From the NCBI RefSeq assembly GCF_001541315.1, contig NZ_LMVK01000004.1, positions 1-64,000 of the forward strand: a stretch of 64,000 nt of DNA, in the 5' to 3' direction. Source of the stretch: Agrobacterium tumefaciens str. B6 (GTDB lineage Bacteria; Pseudomonadota; Alphaproteobacteria; Rhizobiales; Rhizobiaceae). The notes under the pieces were generated by a model. It made no database searches. It was not told the origin of the DNA and saw only the letters and a program-made list of their open reading frames with translations. Shown here piece after piece: positions 56,015 to 63,951 of the stretch (its first letter is position 1; every line of letters starts with the position of its first letter). The position numbers and the translations under genes are program-made.

Positions 56015-56320
56015 TCAGGAGAGCCGGCGCTTGGTATTCGAGACGTCAAACCTTCGGCAAACCTGCATGATGTCATCCAGAACCCAGCGTTCTGGCATCT
56101 TTCTCATCTCACCGGGGCTTGCTTCATCGCCGGCCACGCCAGCAATCGGAATGATCTGGAAGTCGTCACTCTCGAACGGAGATTCCTTGTGAAGCAGGAA
56201 CTCATATGCCGGAAAGCTTTCATTGAGGTGAGCCGTGAACAGCTCCTTGTTCTGGGCAACGCCTTCCATGCGATCATCAGGCGGCACTACGATGAACTGG
56301 TTTACCGCTTTCTGAGCCAT
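56015..56320 (-). CDS. Hypothetical protein (101 aa)
   Basis: The protein has VNQFIVVPPDDRMEGVAQNK, LNESFPAYEFLLHKESPF and a helix with VLDDIMQVCRRFDVSNTKRR. It converges on the repressor gene with no gap. GGGAGAAAG precedes ATG 56320. No family was recognised. Confidence 0.55.
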   Translation of the reverse strand: MAQKAVNQFIVVPPDDRMEGVAQNKELFTAHLNESFPAYEFLLHKESPFESDDFQIIPIAGVAGDEASPGEMRKMPERWVLDDIMQVCRRFDVSNTKRRLS

Positions 56321-56415
56321 CTTCTTTCTCCCGTTTGTTCTCATTTCGTTCACGGTAAGAAAGCAGGTTCTAATTCAAGAGTCGAGTCGTTTTTGATTCG
56401 GCGTGGAGCGCGGGC

Positions 56416-56610
56416 ATGAAGAACCCGCAGCCTCCCCGGGAACGCGCCGCCCGCGCTCTGTGCCGGCTCAGTGACGTGCCAGAGAACACAAAGTTCGATG
56501 GACGGCCAATGTGGGAGAGCTTCTTGCCGGAGGTAGATGCGGTACTTGAGGCAGCGCTTGGCGCAGAGGAGATTGAGCGGATGAAAAAGGACGAGGTGAA
56601 CAAGCAGTGA
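56416..56610 (+). CDS. Hypothetical protein (64 aa)
   Basis: The sequence has RERAARALCRLSDVPENTKF, MWESFLPEVDAVLEAAL, a pattern frequent in short phage and rhizobial proteins. It overlaps the next gene by GTGA. Confidence 0.58.
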   Translation: MKNPQPPRERAARALCRLSDVPENTKFDGRPMWESFLPEVDAVLEAALGAEEIERMKKDEVNKQ

Positions 56611-56963
56611 GTAACCATCCATACCCTTGGCTAACGCCCCAGGTTTTCTATGAGTTTGCGATGGATACCGGGCTGACTTACGTTTGCATGAAGTGCAACA
56701 CTCTCCCAAAAATGCCGTATGTTGACGTTGGAGACGAAGGTTTTATTCCGCGGTCGAGTTCGTACACCTCCACTTCTGAGGGCTTGGTGAACATGAGCCA
56801 GAGCCGCCACATTCCATGCGTTCGTGTACTGTGCACTCACTGCGGACATATCGACCTCTATTCCATGTTCTCGATAGATCAGTGGTGGCAGAGAAGAGCG
56901 AGGATGCAACAGCCCCAATTAGGTGGCTTATTTGGGCTAGGGGGGCCACAGAATGGCGGCTGA
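56607..56963 (+). CDS. Hypothetical protein with two CxxC pairs (118 aa)
   Basis: It starts with GTG in the stop of the gene before. CMKC near residue 28 and CTHC near 78 may bind one zinc. The end is Gln/Gly-rich. The pair of CxxC motifs and the two-strand spacing look like a zinc ribbon. The function is unknown. Confidence 0.55.
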   Translation: MSNHPYPWLTPQVFYEFAMDTGLTYVCMKCNTLPKMPYVDVGDEGFIPRSSSYTSTSEGLVNMSQSRHIPCVRVLCTHCGHIDLYSMFSIDQWWQRRARMQQPQLGGLFGLGGPQNGG

Positions 56964-57435
56964 GATCCACAATCTACATGGGGATGCCGGTCAGATATCT
57001 CCGCCCTTGCAACAAGGGGGTGGCGGTGGCACATTTGATAACATGGATATTGTCGACGCAAAGATAGCTGCTGCTGAAGCAAGGACAGACGCCAAGTTCG
57101 CTGAGATGATGGGCGAACTCAAAGCAATGCGCACTGATCTTTCGCATATGCCGAGTACAATCACTATGATCGGCACCATGGGAGCTTTTACAGGCGTGAT
57201 GATTACCGTTGTGTTGGCTCTTTTCGCTTTGAGCGGACAAATGTTTGGTATCGGAATGGACGCTCAGCAGGTCTCCGAAAGAGCTGTGCAAACCGCTTCT
57301 GATCGTCTCCAGCCTAAGATCGACAATTTGGCCGAGAGCAATCGGGATATGAATGCAAAAATGGATGCGATCATTCGCGGACTGAACGATCGGATGATGG
57401 GAAGCGGAGAGACGCCGGCCCCTTACAAGCCGTGA
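56953..57435 (+). CDS. Membrane protein with flanking coiled coils (160 aa)
   Basis: A coiled coil (KIAAAEARTDAKFAEMMGEL) precedes one strong span near 70-95 (MIGTMGAFTGVMITVVLALF), and a second coiled coil follows. This layout resembles phage or host proteins of unknown role that anchor coiled coils on the membrane. It is the last gene of a three-gene plus-strand set and is followed by a terminator. Confidence 0.6.
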   Translation: MAAEIHNLHGDAGQISPPLQQGGGGGTFDNMDIVDAKIAAAEARTDAKFAEMMGELKAMRTDLSHMPSTITMIGTMGAFTGVMITVVLALFALSGQMFGIGMDAQQVSERAVQTASDRLQPKIDNLAESNRDMNAKMDAIIRGLNDRMMGSGETPAPYKP

Positions 57436-57451
57436 CAGCCCAATAATTGAG

Positions 57452-57475
57452 ACCCGCTCCGGCGGGTTTCTTTTT
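57452..57475 (+). terminator. Intrinsic terminator
   Basis: ACCCGC and GCGGGT form a 6-bp stem with a TCCG loop, followed by TTTCTTTTT, 17 bases after the membrane protein's stop codon. Confidence 0.85.
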
Positions 57476-57582
57476 GCTCCGGAAATGGAAGAGATTTCCC
57501 TCTCTCCACCCTTCCTATTACTCCCCTCAGAGCAAGAACCTTATAAACAAATAACCCTTTAGAAATTCAGCTTTATAGATTG

Positions 57583-57629
57583 GACCCGCAGATTTGCGAC
57601 CCAATTGACCCGCAGATTTGCGACCCAAT
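57583..57629 (+). repeat. Two tandem 23-bp repeats
   Basis: The 23-mer from GACCCGCAG to GCGACCCAAT occurs at 57583-57605 and again at 57607-57629, exactly 24 bases apart. Each copy holds the near-palindrome CGCA-GATT-TGCG. They lie three bases after the stop codon of the minus-strand gene that follows. Confidence 0.85.
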
Positions 57630-57632
57630 GGA

Positions 57633-57944
57633 TTATTCGAACGGCAGCCGGATGTAATAGACGTTCGACTTCCGGTGTTCCCTAACCACGATCAGGACGC
57701 CCTCACCTTCAAGCTCAGCGACAGCCCGCAAAACCTTGTCCTCGGACATGGAGAGCCGTTTCGCGATTTCCTTGACCCCGTACCAGCAAGACTGGTCGTC
57801 GCCGTTCATGCGCTTCGCCAGCCAGTAGCCGACGCGGAAGGCGCGATCCGATAGCGCGTCCATCTCACAGATGAAATCGAGCCACTTTCGCCGCTTGTCA
57901 TAGAAGGCTGCGGCCGATTGGCCATCGTCGTTTGTTTTCAGCAT
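57633..57944 (-). CDS. Winged helix-turn-helix protein (103 aa)
   Basis: The middle (CWYGVKEIAKRLSMSEDKVL, RAVAELEGEGVLIVVREHRK) is a winged helix of the replication-initiator/MarR type, with the wing at HRKSNVYYI. The start (FYDKRRKWLDFICEMDALSD) is a helix. ATG 57944 has no ribosome site. The predicted promoter (TAGACG 57979-57974, TAAAGA 57956-57951, with an operator in the spacer) would start the RNA at the ATG. It is therefore probably under repressor control and leaderless. Confidence 0.72.
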   Translation of the reverse strand: MLKTNDDGQSAAAFYDKRRKWLDFICEMDALSDRAFRVGYWLAKRMNGDDQSCWYGVKEIAKRLSMSEDKVLRAVAELEGEGVLIVVREHRKSNVYYIRLPFE

Positions 57945-58079
57945 GCGGTATCTTTAATCGGTTTTTTTACCGCCGTCTATTGCGCATCGGTTTTTTTACC
58001 GCTATAACTCTCTCCATCAGCAGCGACGAAGAAGCCCCCGCCGATCTCGCTGCCACCACAAGAACCGGAGATGACGACG
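57945..58079. promoter_or_regulatory. Second operator cluster between early promoters
   Basis: Two copies of CGGTTTTTTTACCG (57959-57972 and 57988-58001) match O2 of the immunity region. The right copy lies in the 17-base spacer between TTGCGC (57980-57985) and TATAAC (58003-58008), a rightward promoter. The left copy lies in the spacer of the leftward promoter of the winged-helix gene. Confidence 0.78.
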
Positions 58080-58274
58080 ATGAACATCGAAAAAGTCAAA
58101 TTGCTTCAGCGCAAGGCGAAAGAGGCCGCGAACTTCGCTCTTCTGTGCTTGGAGATGTTGGACCGGTCTATGCCTTGGGAAGAGCATAAGGAACGTGTCG
58201 AAGACGCCCGCGAATACCAGCGTCAAGCGCACTTCCTGGCCGCCTGTGCTCGTCAGGAAATGGGGCTGGCCTAA
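58080..58274 (+). CDS. Small helical early protein (64 aa)
   Basis: The protein is one or two helices (VKLLQRKAKEAANFALLCLE, RVEDAREYQRQAHFLAACA). GGAG lies nine bases before ATG 58080. It is the first gene of the rightward early operon and is coupled by TAATG to the next. Confidence 0.58.
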   Translation: MNIEKVKLLQRKAKEAANFALLCLEMLDRSMPWEEHKERVEDAREYQRQAHFLAACARQEMGLA

Positions 58275-58498
58275 TGTTCACAGCCGACGACGCTCGCAAA
58301 GGCAATGAAGACGAGCTTGATGACCGGATCGCGTATGCCGTCCGCAATAACAAACAAGGCAACGGCGCGTATTTGCGCATCTACCACGATGACAGCTTCC
58401 GCCACTCGATTGTTTCTGAGCTTGAGCGGCGCGGGTTCAAGAATGTCGATGCTCCAAGTTTCTGCATCAAAACCGACGTCTATTTCGAATGGGACTGA
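58274..58498 (+). CDS. Small early protein (74 aa)
   Basis: The sequence has DDRIAYAVRNNKQGNGAYLR and a helix-strand end (LERRGFKNVDAP...TDVYFEW), an alpha/beta pattern. It overlaps the previous stop by one base. No family was recognised. Confidence 0.55.
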   Translation: MFTADDARKGNEDELDDRIAYAVRNNKQGNGAYLRIYHDDSFRHSIVSELERRGFKNVDAPSFCIKTDVYFEWD

Positions 58499-58561
58499 TC
58501 GCATTCGGCATCCGTCTCTAGGCGGATCTCCAATTCGATCTCAACCACTGAGGATGAGCAA

Positions 58562-58921
58562 ATGGCACATTCAATCGAGGATCACCTGAATGCCTTGAAA
58601 GCCGCAGCAGATCGAGCATCCGGCACGATGAGGCAGCAGGCATCGGCAGAGACGAACCGTGAAGCGTATCGCGCTCTCATGGTGGACTGCTTCGCCAGCT
58701 TCGAGGCTCTTGCTTATGAGCTTGGCGGTGACGGCGCTTACATCAGCGACGAGTATATCGACGTCACGGGCAAGAACGGCTGCGTCGATAGCGTGTTCCT
58801 TGACTTGGTCGAGGCCGAGAACGGGAAACCGGCTCCGGTCGTCTACAGCGCCCGTCGTCCTTCCGCTTCGACGCTCTCTCATGCCGTTCAGGGCCTTCGT
58901 GTTCAGGGAGCATCGCTGTGA
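58562..58921 (+). CDS. Hypothetical early protein (119 aa)
   Basis: The acidic helical protein has EDHLNALKAAADRASGTMRQ and a conserved-looking middle (FASFEALAYELGGDGAYISD). It overlaps the next gene by GTGA. The function is unknown. Confidence 0.52.
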   Translation: MAHSIEDHLNALKAAADRASGTMRQQASAETNREAYRALMVDCFASFEALAYELGGDGAYISDEYIDVTGKNGCVDSVFLDLVEAENGKPAPVVYSARRPSASTLSHAVQGLRVQGASL

Positions 58922-59322
58922 GCTACGCAAGCGAGCAAGCCGTTCTGAACGGTCAGTGGAACGCAGCAGAGGCAGCTTTTCAGGCTGAAATTAAGCGCCA
59001 GCTGCCGCACGTCCTTATGCGTCCGGCGCTCATTCAGGACGGCAATGCGTGGCTGGCGATCTACGGAGATTTGCCTACTGGCGTCGTCGGTACGGGATCA
59101 ACCCCTGCGGGGGCAATGGCTGATTTTGATGCGGCTTGGACGCGTCCTGCAAAGTCCTCGACCGGCCCCCAACTTATCGAATTGGGCCAGCAGATACGTG
59201 ATGTTCTTGGTTTTGCGGAATGGGCATCTCCAGAACACGCCGAAGACATCCTGAAATCGCTGATCGACCAATTCCACCGGCCTCTGTCGGTAGCTGTCGA
59301 TGCCTCCAAAGCCACCGAATAG
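58918..59322 (+). CDS. Hypothetical early protein (134 aa)
   Basis: The GTG start overlaps the previous stop codon. The protein has WLAIYGDLPTGVVGTGSTPA and GAMADFDAAW, a strand pattern seen in many small phage proteins that begin with a helix and end in a short acidic helix. No function is known. Confidence 0.58.
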   Translation: MSYASEQAVLNGQWNAAEAAFQAEIKRQLPHVLMRPALIQDGNAWLAIYGDLPTGVVGTGSTPAGAMADFDAAWTRPAKSSTGPQLIELGQQIRDVLGFAEWASPEHAEDILKSLIDQFHRPLSVAVDASKATE

Positions 59323-59359
59323 CCCCGCAATCCAAGGCTTCAAACAAGGAATGGGAAGA

Positions 59360-59569
59360 ATGAGCAACAGCAAGGCAAGCTTGGAAGGCAAAGGGCCGCG
59401 ACCATCAAATCCGTATGTTCGTATCCTTTGGGCAATGCAGCGCGGCGTTGGCATTACGCTTTCAGCTAAAGAATGCCACGACATGGGTTACGACGACGCC
59501 ATCGAAACGGTTGCTTATAACGCTGTCGACGCCTCCCTCTCCACCCCTCACACCCCAACGGGAGAGTAA
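59360..59569 (+). CDS. Small hypothetical early protein (69 aa)
   Basis: ATG 59360 has AAGGAATGGGAAG upstream; the longer frame to 59300 overlaps the gene before. The sequence holds RILWAMQRGVGITLSAKECH and two short helices. It is followed by the next gene after one base. Confidence 0.5.
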   Translation: MSNSKASLEGKGPRPSNPYVRILWAMQRGVGITLSAKECHDMGYDDAIETVAYNAVDASLSTPHTPTGE

Positions 59570-59570
59570 G

Positions 59571-60101
59571 ATGAGCGAAGAGCAAAGAGCATTCGAATCT
59601 TGGGCGGAGGGAAAACGTCACGATATGAGCTGCCACCCACTGCATTACCTGTTTCTGAATGCAGAAACGAATGCGGCTCGGGAAGGATGGAACGCGGCGT
59701 TACGTTACCTTAACGGACAACTTTCTAGCCCTGTCGCGTACCGCTGCAAAGACTTTGCTGACGGTTGGATTCTCTATCACGACGGCAAGGAAGCCAAGCG
59801 ATATCAAGAGCAAACTGGCTGCCTTATGCAGTCGCTTTGCGTGTCTCTCCACAGCGATGATGATACTCAGGCGTTCCCTCCAGAGCCTGAAGAATTATGC
59901 CGAGATGCATCCAAGGCAATCGTCGCTGACCTTAATGGGCGTCTCTCCAAGTTCGTTATTGAGAGCGGAATGATGGGGCTTCAAGACACGATACGAAGCG
60001 CAGTCAGCAGGATTGAGAATCTAACATCGTCCTATCTAGAGGCTTGCGCAGAGAATGACCGTCTCCGCGCATCTCAATCTCACACGCACCCCACCAACTA
60101 A
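59571..60101 (+). CDS. Hypothetical early protein (176 aa)
   Basis: The first 50 residues (EEQRAFESWAEGKRHDMSCH, AREGWNAALRYL) fit the FExWxxx...AxxGWxAAL pattern of a widespread small phage family of unknown role. The rest has a Cys-rich middle and a coiled-coil end. GGGAGAG precedes ATG 59571. Confidence 0.6.
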   Translation: MSEEQRAFESWAEGKRHDMSCHPLHYLFLNAETNAAREGWNAALRYLNGQLSSPVAYRCKDFADGWILYHDGKEAKRYQEQTGCLMQSLCVSLHSDDDTQAFPPEPEELCRDASKAIVADLNGRLSKFVIESGMMGLQDTIRSAVSRIENLTSSYLEACAENDRLRASQSHTHPTN

Positions 60102-60152
60102 ACCCACCAGCGGGCTGTGTAACGAGTACCCGCGCATTAAAGGGCAGGAACA

Positions 60153-60563
60153 ATGAAAATCAGCGAAACGCTTATCAAACGTGCCTGCGACGTCATCTCT
60201 CAAGAAGAGGTTGATGGTCGCGGCGTCTGCCCTGACCCGTCTAGGTTTAAGGGGTACGTCGAAACCGCTGCAAGAGTTTTCGAAGCCGCCGCATCAGCAG
60301 GTAGCAAAATCGATGATGGCGGATTGGCCTTTCCGGGTGCCATAGCCGAGCAGGTTGGGAACCTTTCCGATTACGGGCCAACCGACGACGACGCACCGAC
60401 TTTTGCCGAAGTTCATCACCCCGGCATGAGCCTTCGTGACTGGTTCGCCGGTCAGGCACTGGCAAACCCGTACACGGCACACGAGAACTCCCCTGATAAA
60501 ATAGGCGAATGGGCATATCAGGTCGCCGACGCCATGATCGCCGCCCGAAAGGCTGGTGCGTGA
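60153..60563 (+). CDS. Hypothetical phage protein (136 aa)
   Basis: The second half has GMSLRDWFAGQALANPYT and IGEWAYQVADAMIAARKA, a motif pair present in many phage and prophage proteins of alphaproteobacteria. The role is not known. The stop overlaps the next start (TGATG). Confidence 0.68.
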   Translation: MKISETLIKRACDVISQEEVDGRGVCPDPSRFKGYVETAARVFEAAASAGSKIDDGGLAFPGAIAEQVGNLSDYGPTDDDAPTFAEVHHPGMSLRDWFAGQALANPYTAHENSPDKIGEWAYQVADAMIAARKAGA

Positions 60564-60808
60564 TGCCCCCTTTCTCCACCACCAACACACAAGAATCGGA
60601 TGACCCGACCGAGATCATCATCCGGCTCCGCAATTGCGAAAAGCAGATCGACCAGTCGACCAGAGAGTTTCGCAGAGACGTGAACCGCCTCATCACAGGG
60701 CTTCTAACCCTCGGGATCATTTCAGCCTCGTTTCTGCACTTCGGCATGCCCGCAGATCGGAAGATGGCGAAGGCAAATCAGGAGATCGATGTCGCATGGA
60801 AAAGATAA
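60563..60808 (+). CDS. Small membrane protein (81 aa)
   Basis: An N-terminal acidic helix is followed by one span (LITGLLTLGIISASFLHFG). It is coupled to the gene before and overlaps the RecE-like start by 13 bases. Confidence 0.58.
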   Translation: MPPFSTTNTQESDDPTEIIIRLRNCEKQIDQSTREFRRDVNRLITGLLTLGIISASFLHFGMPADRKMAKANQEIDVAWKR

Positions 60809-61899
60809 TCGACAAAGACCAGTTTGAGCACATCACCAGCCCGATTGATGCGATACTCAAGCGCGTCAAGCCGGTGAAGGGCGAAGTGCAGTATGACGGC
60901 GGCGTTATCTATCAGCCTGGTGCATACCGGAATGTTCCGATCGAGCGTTATCACCACGACCGCGATCTGTTCGACGGCCCAGCTGTTTCGAAGTCGATCA
61001 TCAAGGAAATTCTGCCGGTCCACGGCGGCAGCCCGAAGCAGTTCTGGGGCCGGTGGAACTGGAACAAAGACCGAATTGACCCGAAAGACCCGACTGAGGC
61101 GCTGATCTTTGGCAAGGCCGCGCACTGCCTGCTTCTGGGCGATGAGGTGTTTGAAGAGAATTTTATCGTTCGCCCGGCGACCTATCCAGACAAGGACGGG
61201 AAGGAAAAGCCATGGAACGGCAATGCCACATGGTGCAAGCAATATCTCGATCTGCAAAAGAAGGAAGGGCTGATGGTCCTGACCGACAAGCAGATGGAAA
61301 CTATCAAGCGCATCCGCGCCGACGCCTCCACCTACCCGCTTGTGCAGCAGGGCATCCTCAATGGCCGCGTAGAGCGCACACTGGCTGCGAAAGACCCGGA
61401 GACGGGTATATGGCTCAAGGTTCGCCCAGACGCGATGCCTAACGCCGATGGCGTCTTTGCCGACCTGAAAACGATCGGCAGTCTGGATGAAGACTTCATG
61501 CAGCGCCAGATATTCGACGCGGGCTATTACCTGCAGGCGGCAATGACGCGCATGGTCTGCCGGCTCCTGAAAATCCCGTTCGAAACCTTCGTGCTCGTCT
61601 ATGTCCTGAACGACGACATTCCAGACACCGCCCACGTCGAAATGAACGATCAGTCGATCCTTCTCCCCGGCGGCGAGGAAATACCGAGCGAGCTTGACCA
61701 CGGCGAGGCGATGATCCGCTGGGCGCTGCGCACGATCCGCAAATGCCTTGATGACGGTCATTGGCCCGGTCGTGAGCCGTTCCAAGGCGGCGAGCGCAAG
61801 ATCACGATGCTCCCTTACCACAAGAGCAAAATCACCAGATTCCTGAACGGCATCGAGGGCGACGTTCCTCCTCCGTCAGATGAGCAGGAGGCCGCGTAA
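60796..61899 (+). CDS. RecE-like PD-(D/E)XK exonuclease
   Basis: This 367-residue nuclease has the DUF3799/RecE pattern: SKSIIKEILPVHGGSPKQFW, ALIFGKAAHCLLL, KVRPDAMPNADGVFADLKTI (the D...DLK catalytic core) and FDAGYYLQAAMTR. It digests one strand from double-strand ends and leaves a 3' tail for the annealing protein. Two genes downstream is recT. ATG 60796 overlaps the membrane gene; the longer frame upstream lies within that gene. Confidence 0.88.
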   Translation: MEKIIDKDQFEHITSPIDAILKRVKPVKGEVQYDGGVIYQPGAYRNVPIERYHHDRDLFDGPAVSKSIIKEILPVHGGSPKQFWGRWNWNKDRIDPKDPTEALIFGKAAHCLLLGDEVFEENFIVRPATYPDKDGKEKPWNGNATWCKQYLDLQKKEGLMVLTDKQMETIKRIRADASTYPLVQQGILNGRVERTLAAKDPETGIWLKVRPDAMPNADGVFADLKTIGSLDEDFMQRQIFDAGYYLQAAMTRMVCRLLKIPFETFVLVYVLNDDIPDTAHVEMNDQSILLPGGEEIPSELDHGEAMIRWALRTIRKCLDDGHWPGREPFQGGERKITMLPYHKSKITRFLNGIEGDVPPPSDEQEAA

Positions 61900-62081
61900 T
61901 GTTGGTTCGTCTTGTCATCATACTCATCGCGCCTCCGGTCCTGATCTGGACCTTCGTAGCCGAGTTCTGGGGCGACGTGAAAAAAGCGCCTTGGTACGCG
62001 TGGAACGCCTGCAGCCAAGAACTTGACGGCATTCGCCGCGCATGGCGCGCAAAATCTATCCGAGAAGAGGACTGGAAATGA
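61899..62081 (+). CDS. Small membrane protein between recE and recT (60 aa)
   Basis: One span lies at the N-terminus (LVRLVIILIAPPVLIWTFVA), followed by an amphipathic tail. The start and stop overlap recE (TAATG) and recT (ATGA), so it is made in step with the recombination pair. The function is unknown. Confidence 0.65.
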   Translation: MLVRLVIILIAPPVLIWTFVAEFWGDVKKAPWYAWNACSQELDGIRRAWRAKSIREEDWK

Positions 62082-63184
62082 ACCAGCTTGCAACCAACAC
62101 AGAACGTTTGCCGATGGATCAGGTCGGCATGTCCACCGGATCGAATGGCGCCAAGATCGCTCCCCAGAACCTGGGTGAAGTCGTGAAGTTTGCGGAGGTC
62201 ATGTGCCGTGCCGATATCGCCTTGCCGAAGCATCTGCGCGGCAATGCCGGGGCTTGCATGGCCGTTTCGCTTCAAGCTCTTGACTGGCAAATGAACCCGT
62301 TTGCAGTGGCTTCGAAGTCCTATTCAGTCAACGGCACGATCGCTTACGAAGCCCAGCTCATCATCGCTGTGATCAATACCCGCTCCGGGATCGAAGGCCG
62401 TCTCGAATACTCATTCGAAGGCGAAGGTGGCGATAGGGTCTGCATCGCATCCGGCAAGCTTGACGGCAAAGTATTGGAAGTCCGCTCGCCAAAGTTCAAG
62501 GACATTACTCCGAAGAACTCCCCTCTCTGGAAATCCGACCCGGATCAGCAGCACTGCTATTATACAGGCCGCTCGTGGGGCCGACGCCATACACCTGAAG
62601 TCATCCTTGGCGTCTATGACCGTGACGAAGTGGAAGAGTTCCGAGGCCCTGACAACGCCCGCGACGTGACGCCGAAAGCATCGCTATCCGCACGTCTCGC
62701 ACAGTCAAACAGCGCCACACAGCAAGCCAATGACGAGCGCGAAGGGTTCACCGCATCACCTGCCGCTGATGAGCGCTCTGACGCTCTCACGGGCGAGATA
62801 CTGCCCAACACCAATTCCGACGATGAAACCCCTGCCTCGTCGTCGGATAACGCTGGCAATACGCCAGTAGATGAGGCCGGAGCGGAATCCCCCTCCGACG
62901 CTCCGGCCTCTACCGATCCAGAGCGCGATATCCTGATCCGGTTTGCCGCTGAAATGCTGCCGATGGCAGCAACGGCAAAGACCGAGGTCTGGAAGGACGT
63001 CGAGAAGGGCTGGTCCGAGGGCGAGATGAAAACTCTGTCCGAAGCCGGAAAGGCCAAGGCGAAGTCCATCAGCCAGTCGATCCGGGCGATTGCGCTCGGT
63101 AATGTCAGCTTGGAGTCGGCCGCCGAGTTCCACGCCGAGGTTCTGGACTGGAAGGCTTCTGATCTGGGAGGCGTCGATGGCTGA
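62078..63184 (+). CDS. recT: RecT-family single-strand annealing protein
   Basis: This 368-residue protein has the RecT core: VVKFAEVMCRADIALPKHLR, ACMAVSLQALDWQMNPFAVA, NGTIAYEAQLIIAVIN and GRRHTPEVILGVYD. It binds single strands made by the RecE-like nuclease and anneals them to the target. The last 160 residues, with a disordered Ser/Asp/Ala-rich linker and a helical domain (LIRFAAEMLPMAATAKTEVW), go beyond the usual core and resemble extensions in other Rhizobiales phages. ATG 62078 has AGAGG upstream. Confidence 0.9.
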   Translation: MNQLATNTERLPMDQVGMSTGSNGAKIAPQNLGEVVKFAEVMCRADIALPKHLRGNAGACMAVSLQALDWQMNPFAVASKSYSVNGTIAYEAQLIIAVINTRSGIEGRLEYSFEGEGGDRVCIASGKLDGKVLEVRSPKFKDITPKNSPLWKSDPDQQHCYYTGRSWGRRHTPEVILGVYDRDEVEEFRGPDNARDVTPKASLSARLAQSNSATQQANDEREGFTASPAADERSDALTGEILPNTNSDDETPASSSDNAGNTPVDEAGAESPSDAPASTDPERDILIRFAAEMLPMAATAKTEVWKDVEKGWSEGEMKTLSEAGKAKAKSISQSIRAIALGNVSLESAAEFHAEVLDWKASDLGGVDG

Positions 63185-63575
63185 CCTGACGAAGTACGCA
63201 GATCTCATTGAGCGGCTTGAAAAGGTAACGGGGCCAGATCGTGGAATTGATCGCGATATAGCAGAGCATATCGTTGGGACGAAATATCGTTCGACGCAGC
63301 GAGGGCGCGAATGGCTTGAAGACAGCCATGGCGGCGTGGAGACATGGACGCGCTATCCCGTGCCGTATACCGCTTCCATAGACGCAGCCATCGCTCTCAT
63401 CGAGAAGATTCTACCCGGTTCGGAGCTTGAGATAACTAATCTCTATGGGGTCGCACGCGTCACGCTCCACGATGTGGAAAACTCTTTCCACGGCTCGGAC
63501 CCTTGCAACAGGATCAATACAGCTTTGCTGATCGCACTTTTCCGCACCCTTGAGGCGAAGGCAGGTGCAGCATGA
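63177..63575 (+). CDS. Hypothetical early protein (132 aa)
   Basis: The layout LTKYADLIERLEKVTGPDRG, DRDIAEHIVGT, then WTRYPVPYTASIDAAIALIE is common in phage proteins with the start LxxLIARVExAxGPDRxLDxxI and the end RARAAA. The role is not known. It overlaps recT by eight bases. Confidence 0.68.
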   Translation: MADLTKYADLIERLEKVTGPDRGIDRDIAEHIVGTKYRSTQRGREWLEDSHGGVETWTRYPVPYTASIDAAIALIEKILPGSELEITNLYGVARVTLHDVENSFHGSDPCNRINTALLIALFRTLEAKAGAA

Positions 63576-63775
63576 ACCGCTTAATCCGCCGCGCCATCCA
63601 CCACTGGCTCGCTTGGAAGTCGAGACAGAAGCTTGCTCGGGAATACAACTGGCAAACCGAGATCGACGCCGAGATCCGACAGGCAAAGCAATCCCGCAGC
63701 AAGACTGGACGTGTCCGCGATCTGGAACGCCGCAAGCGGGACATGATGACACGCGCGCTGGGAGGGCAGAGGTGA
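63572..63775 (+). CDS. Small basic protein (67 aa)
   Basis: This Arg/Lys-rich helical protein (LAWKSRQKLAREYNWQTEID, LERRKRDMMTRALG) overlaps both neighbours. It may bind nucleic acid. No family was recognised. Confidence 0.52.
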   Translation: MNRLIRRAIHHWLAWKSRQKLAREYNWQTEIDAEIRQAKQSRSKTGRVRDLERRKRDMMTRALGGQR

Positions 63776-63951
63776 TGATCACTGCTATTTCAGTCGCCCT
63801 GTATGCCGTTTCTCTCTGCTTCGCTGCGATGTTTGGCACGATGGCCGAAATGGATAAGCGCGGCCAAGTCAGCAAGTTTCACGGCAGGTTTGTCGCCAGC
63901 TTAACGGCAATCTTTTTCGTGATGGCTGTTGCCTTGCAGGTGGCGTCATGA
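63775..63951 (+). CDS. Small two-span membrane protein (58 aa)
   Basis: Spans lie at about 3-22 (TAISVALYAVSLCFAAMFG) and 39-57 (FVASLTAIFFVMAVALQVA), with a short charged loop. The start overlaps the preceding stop (TGATG). The function is unknown. Confidence 0.55.
   Translation: MITAISVALYAVSLCFAAMFGTMAEMDKRGQVSKFHGRFVASLTAIFFVMAVALQVAS

Noticed and set aside
60778..61821. 347-residue minus-strand open frame
   Set aside because: It lies opposite the RecE-like nuclease, whose motifs are clear. No ribosome site or family features were seen.
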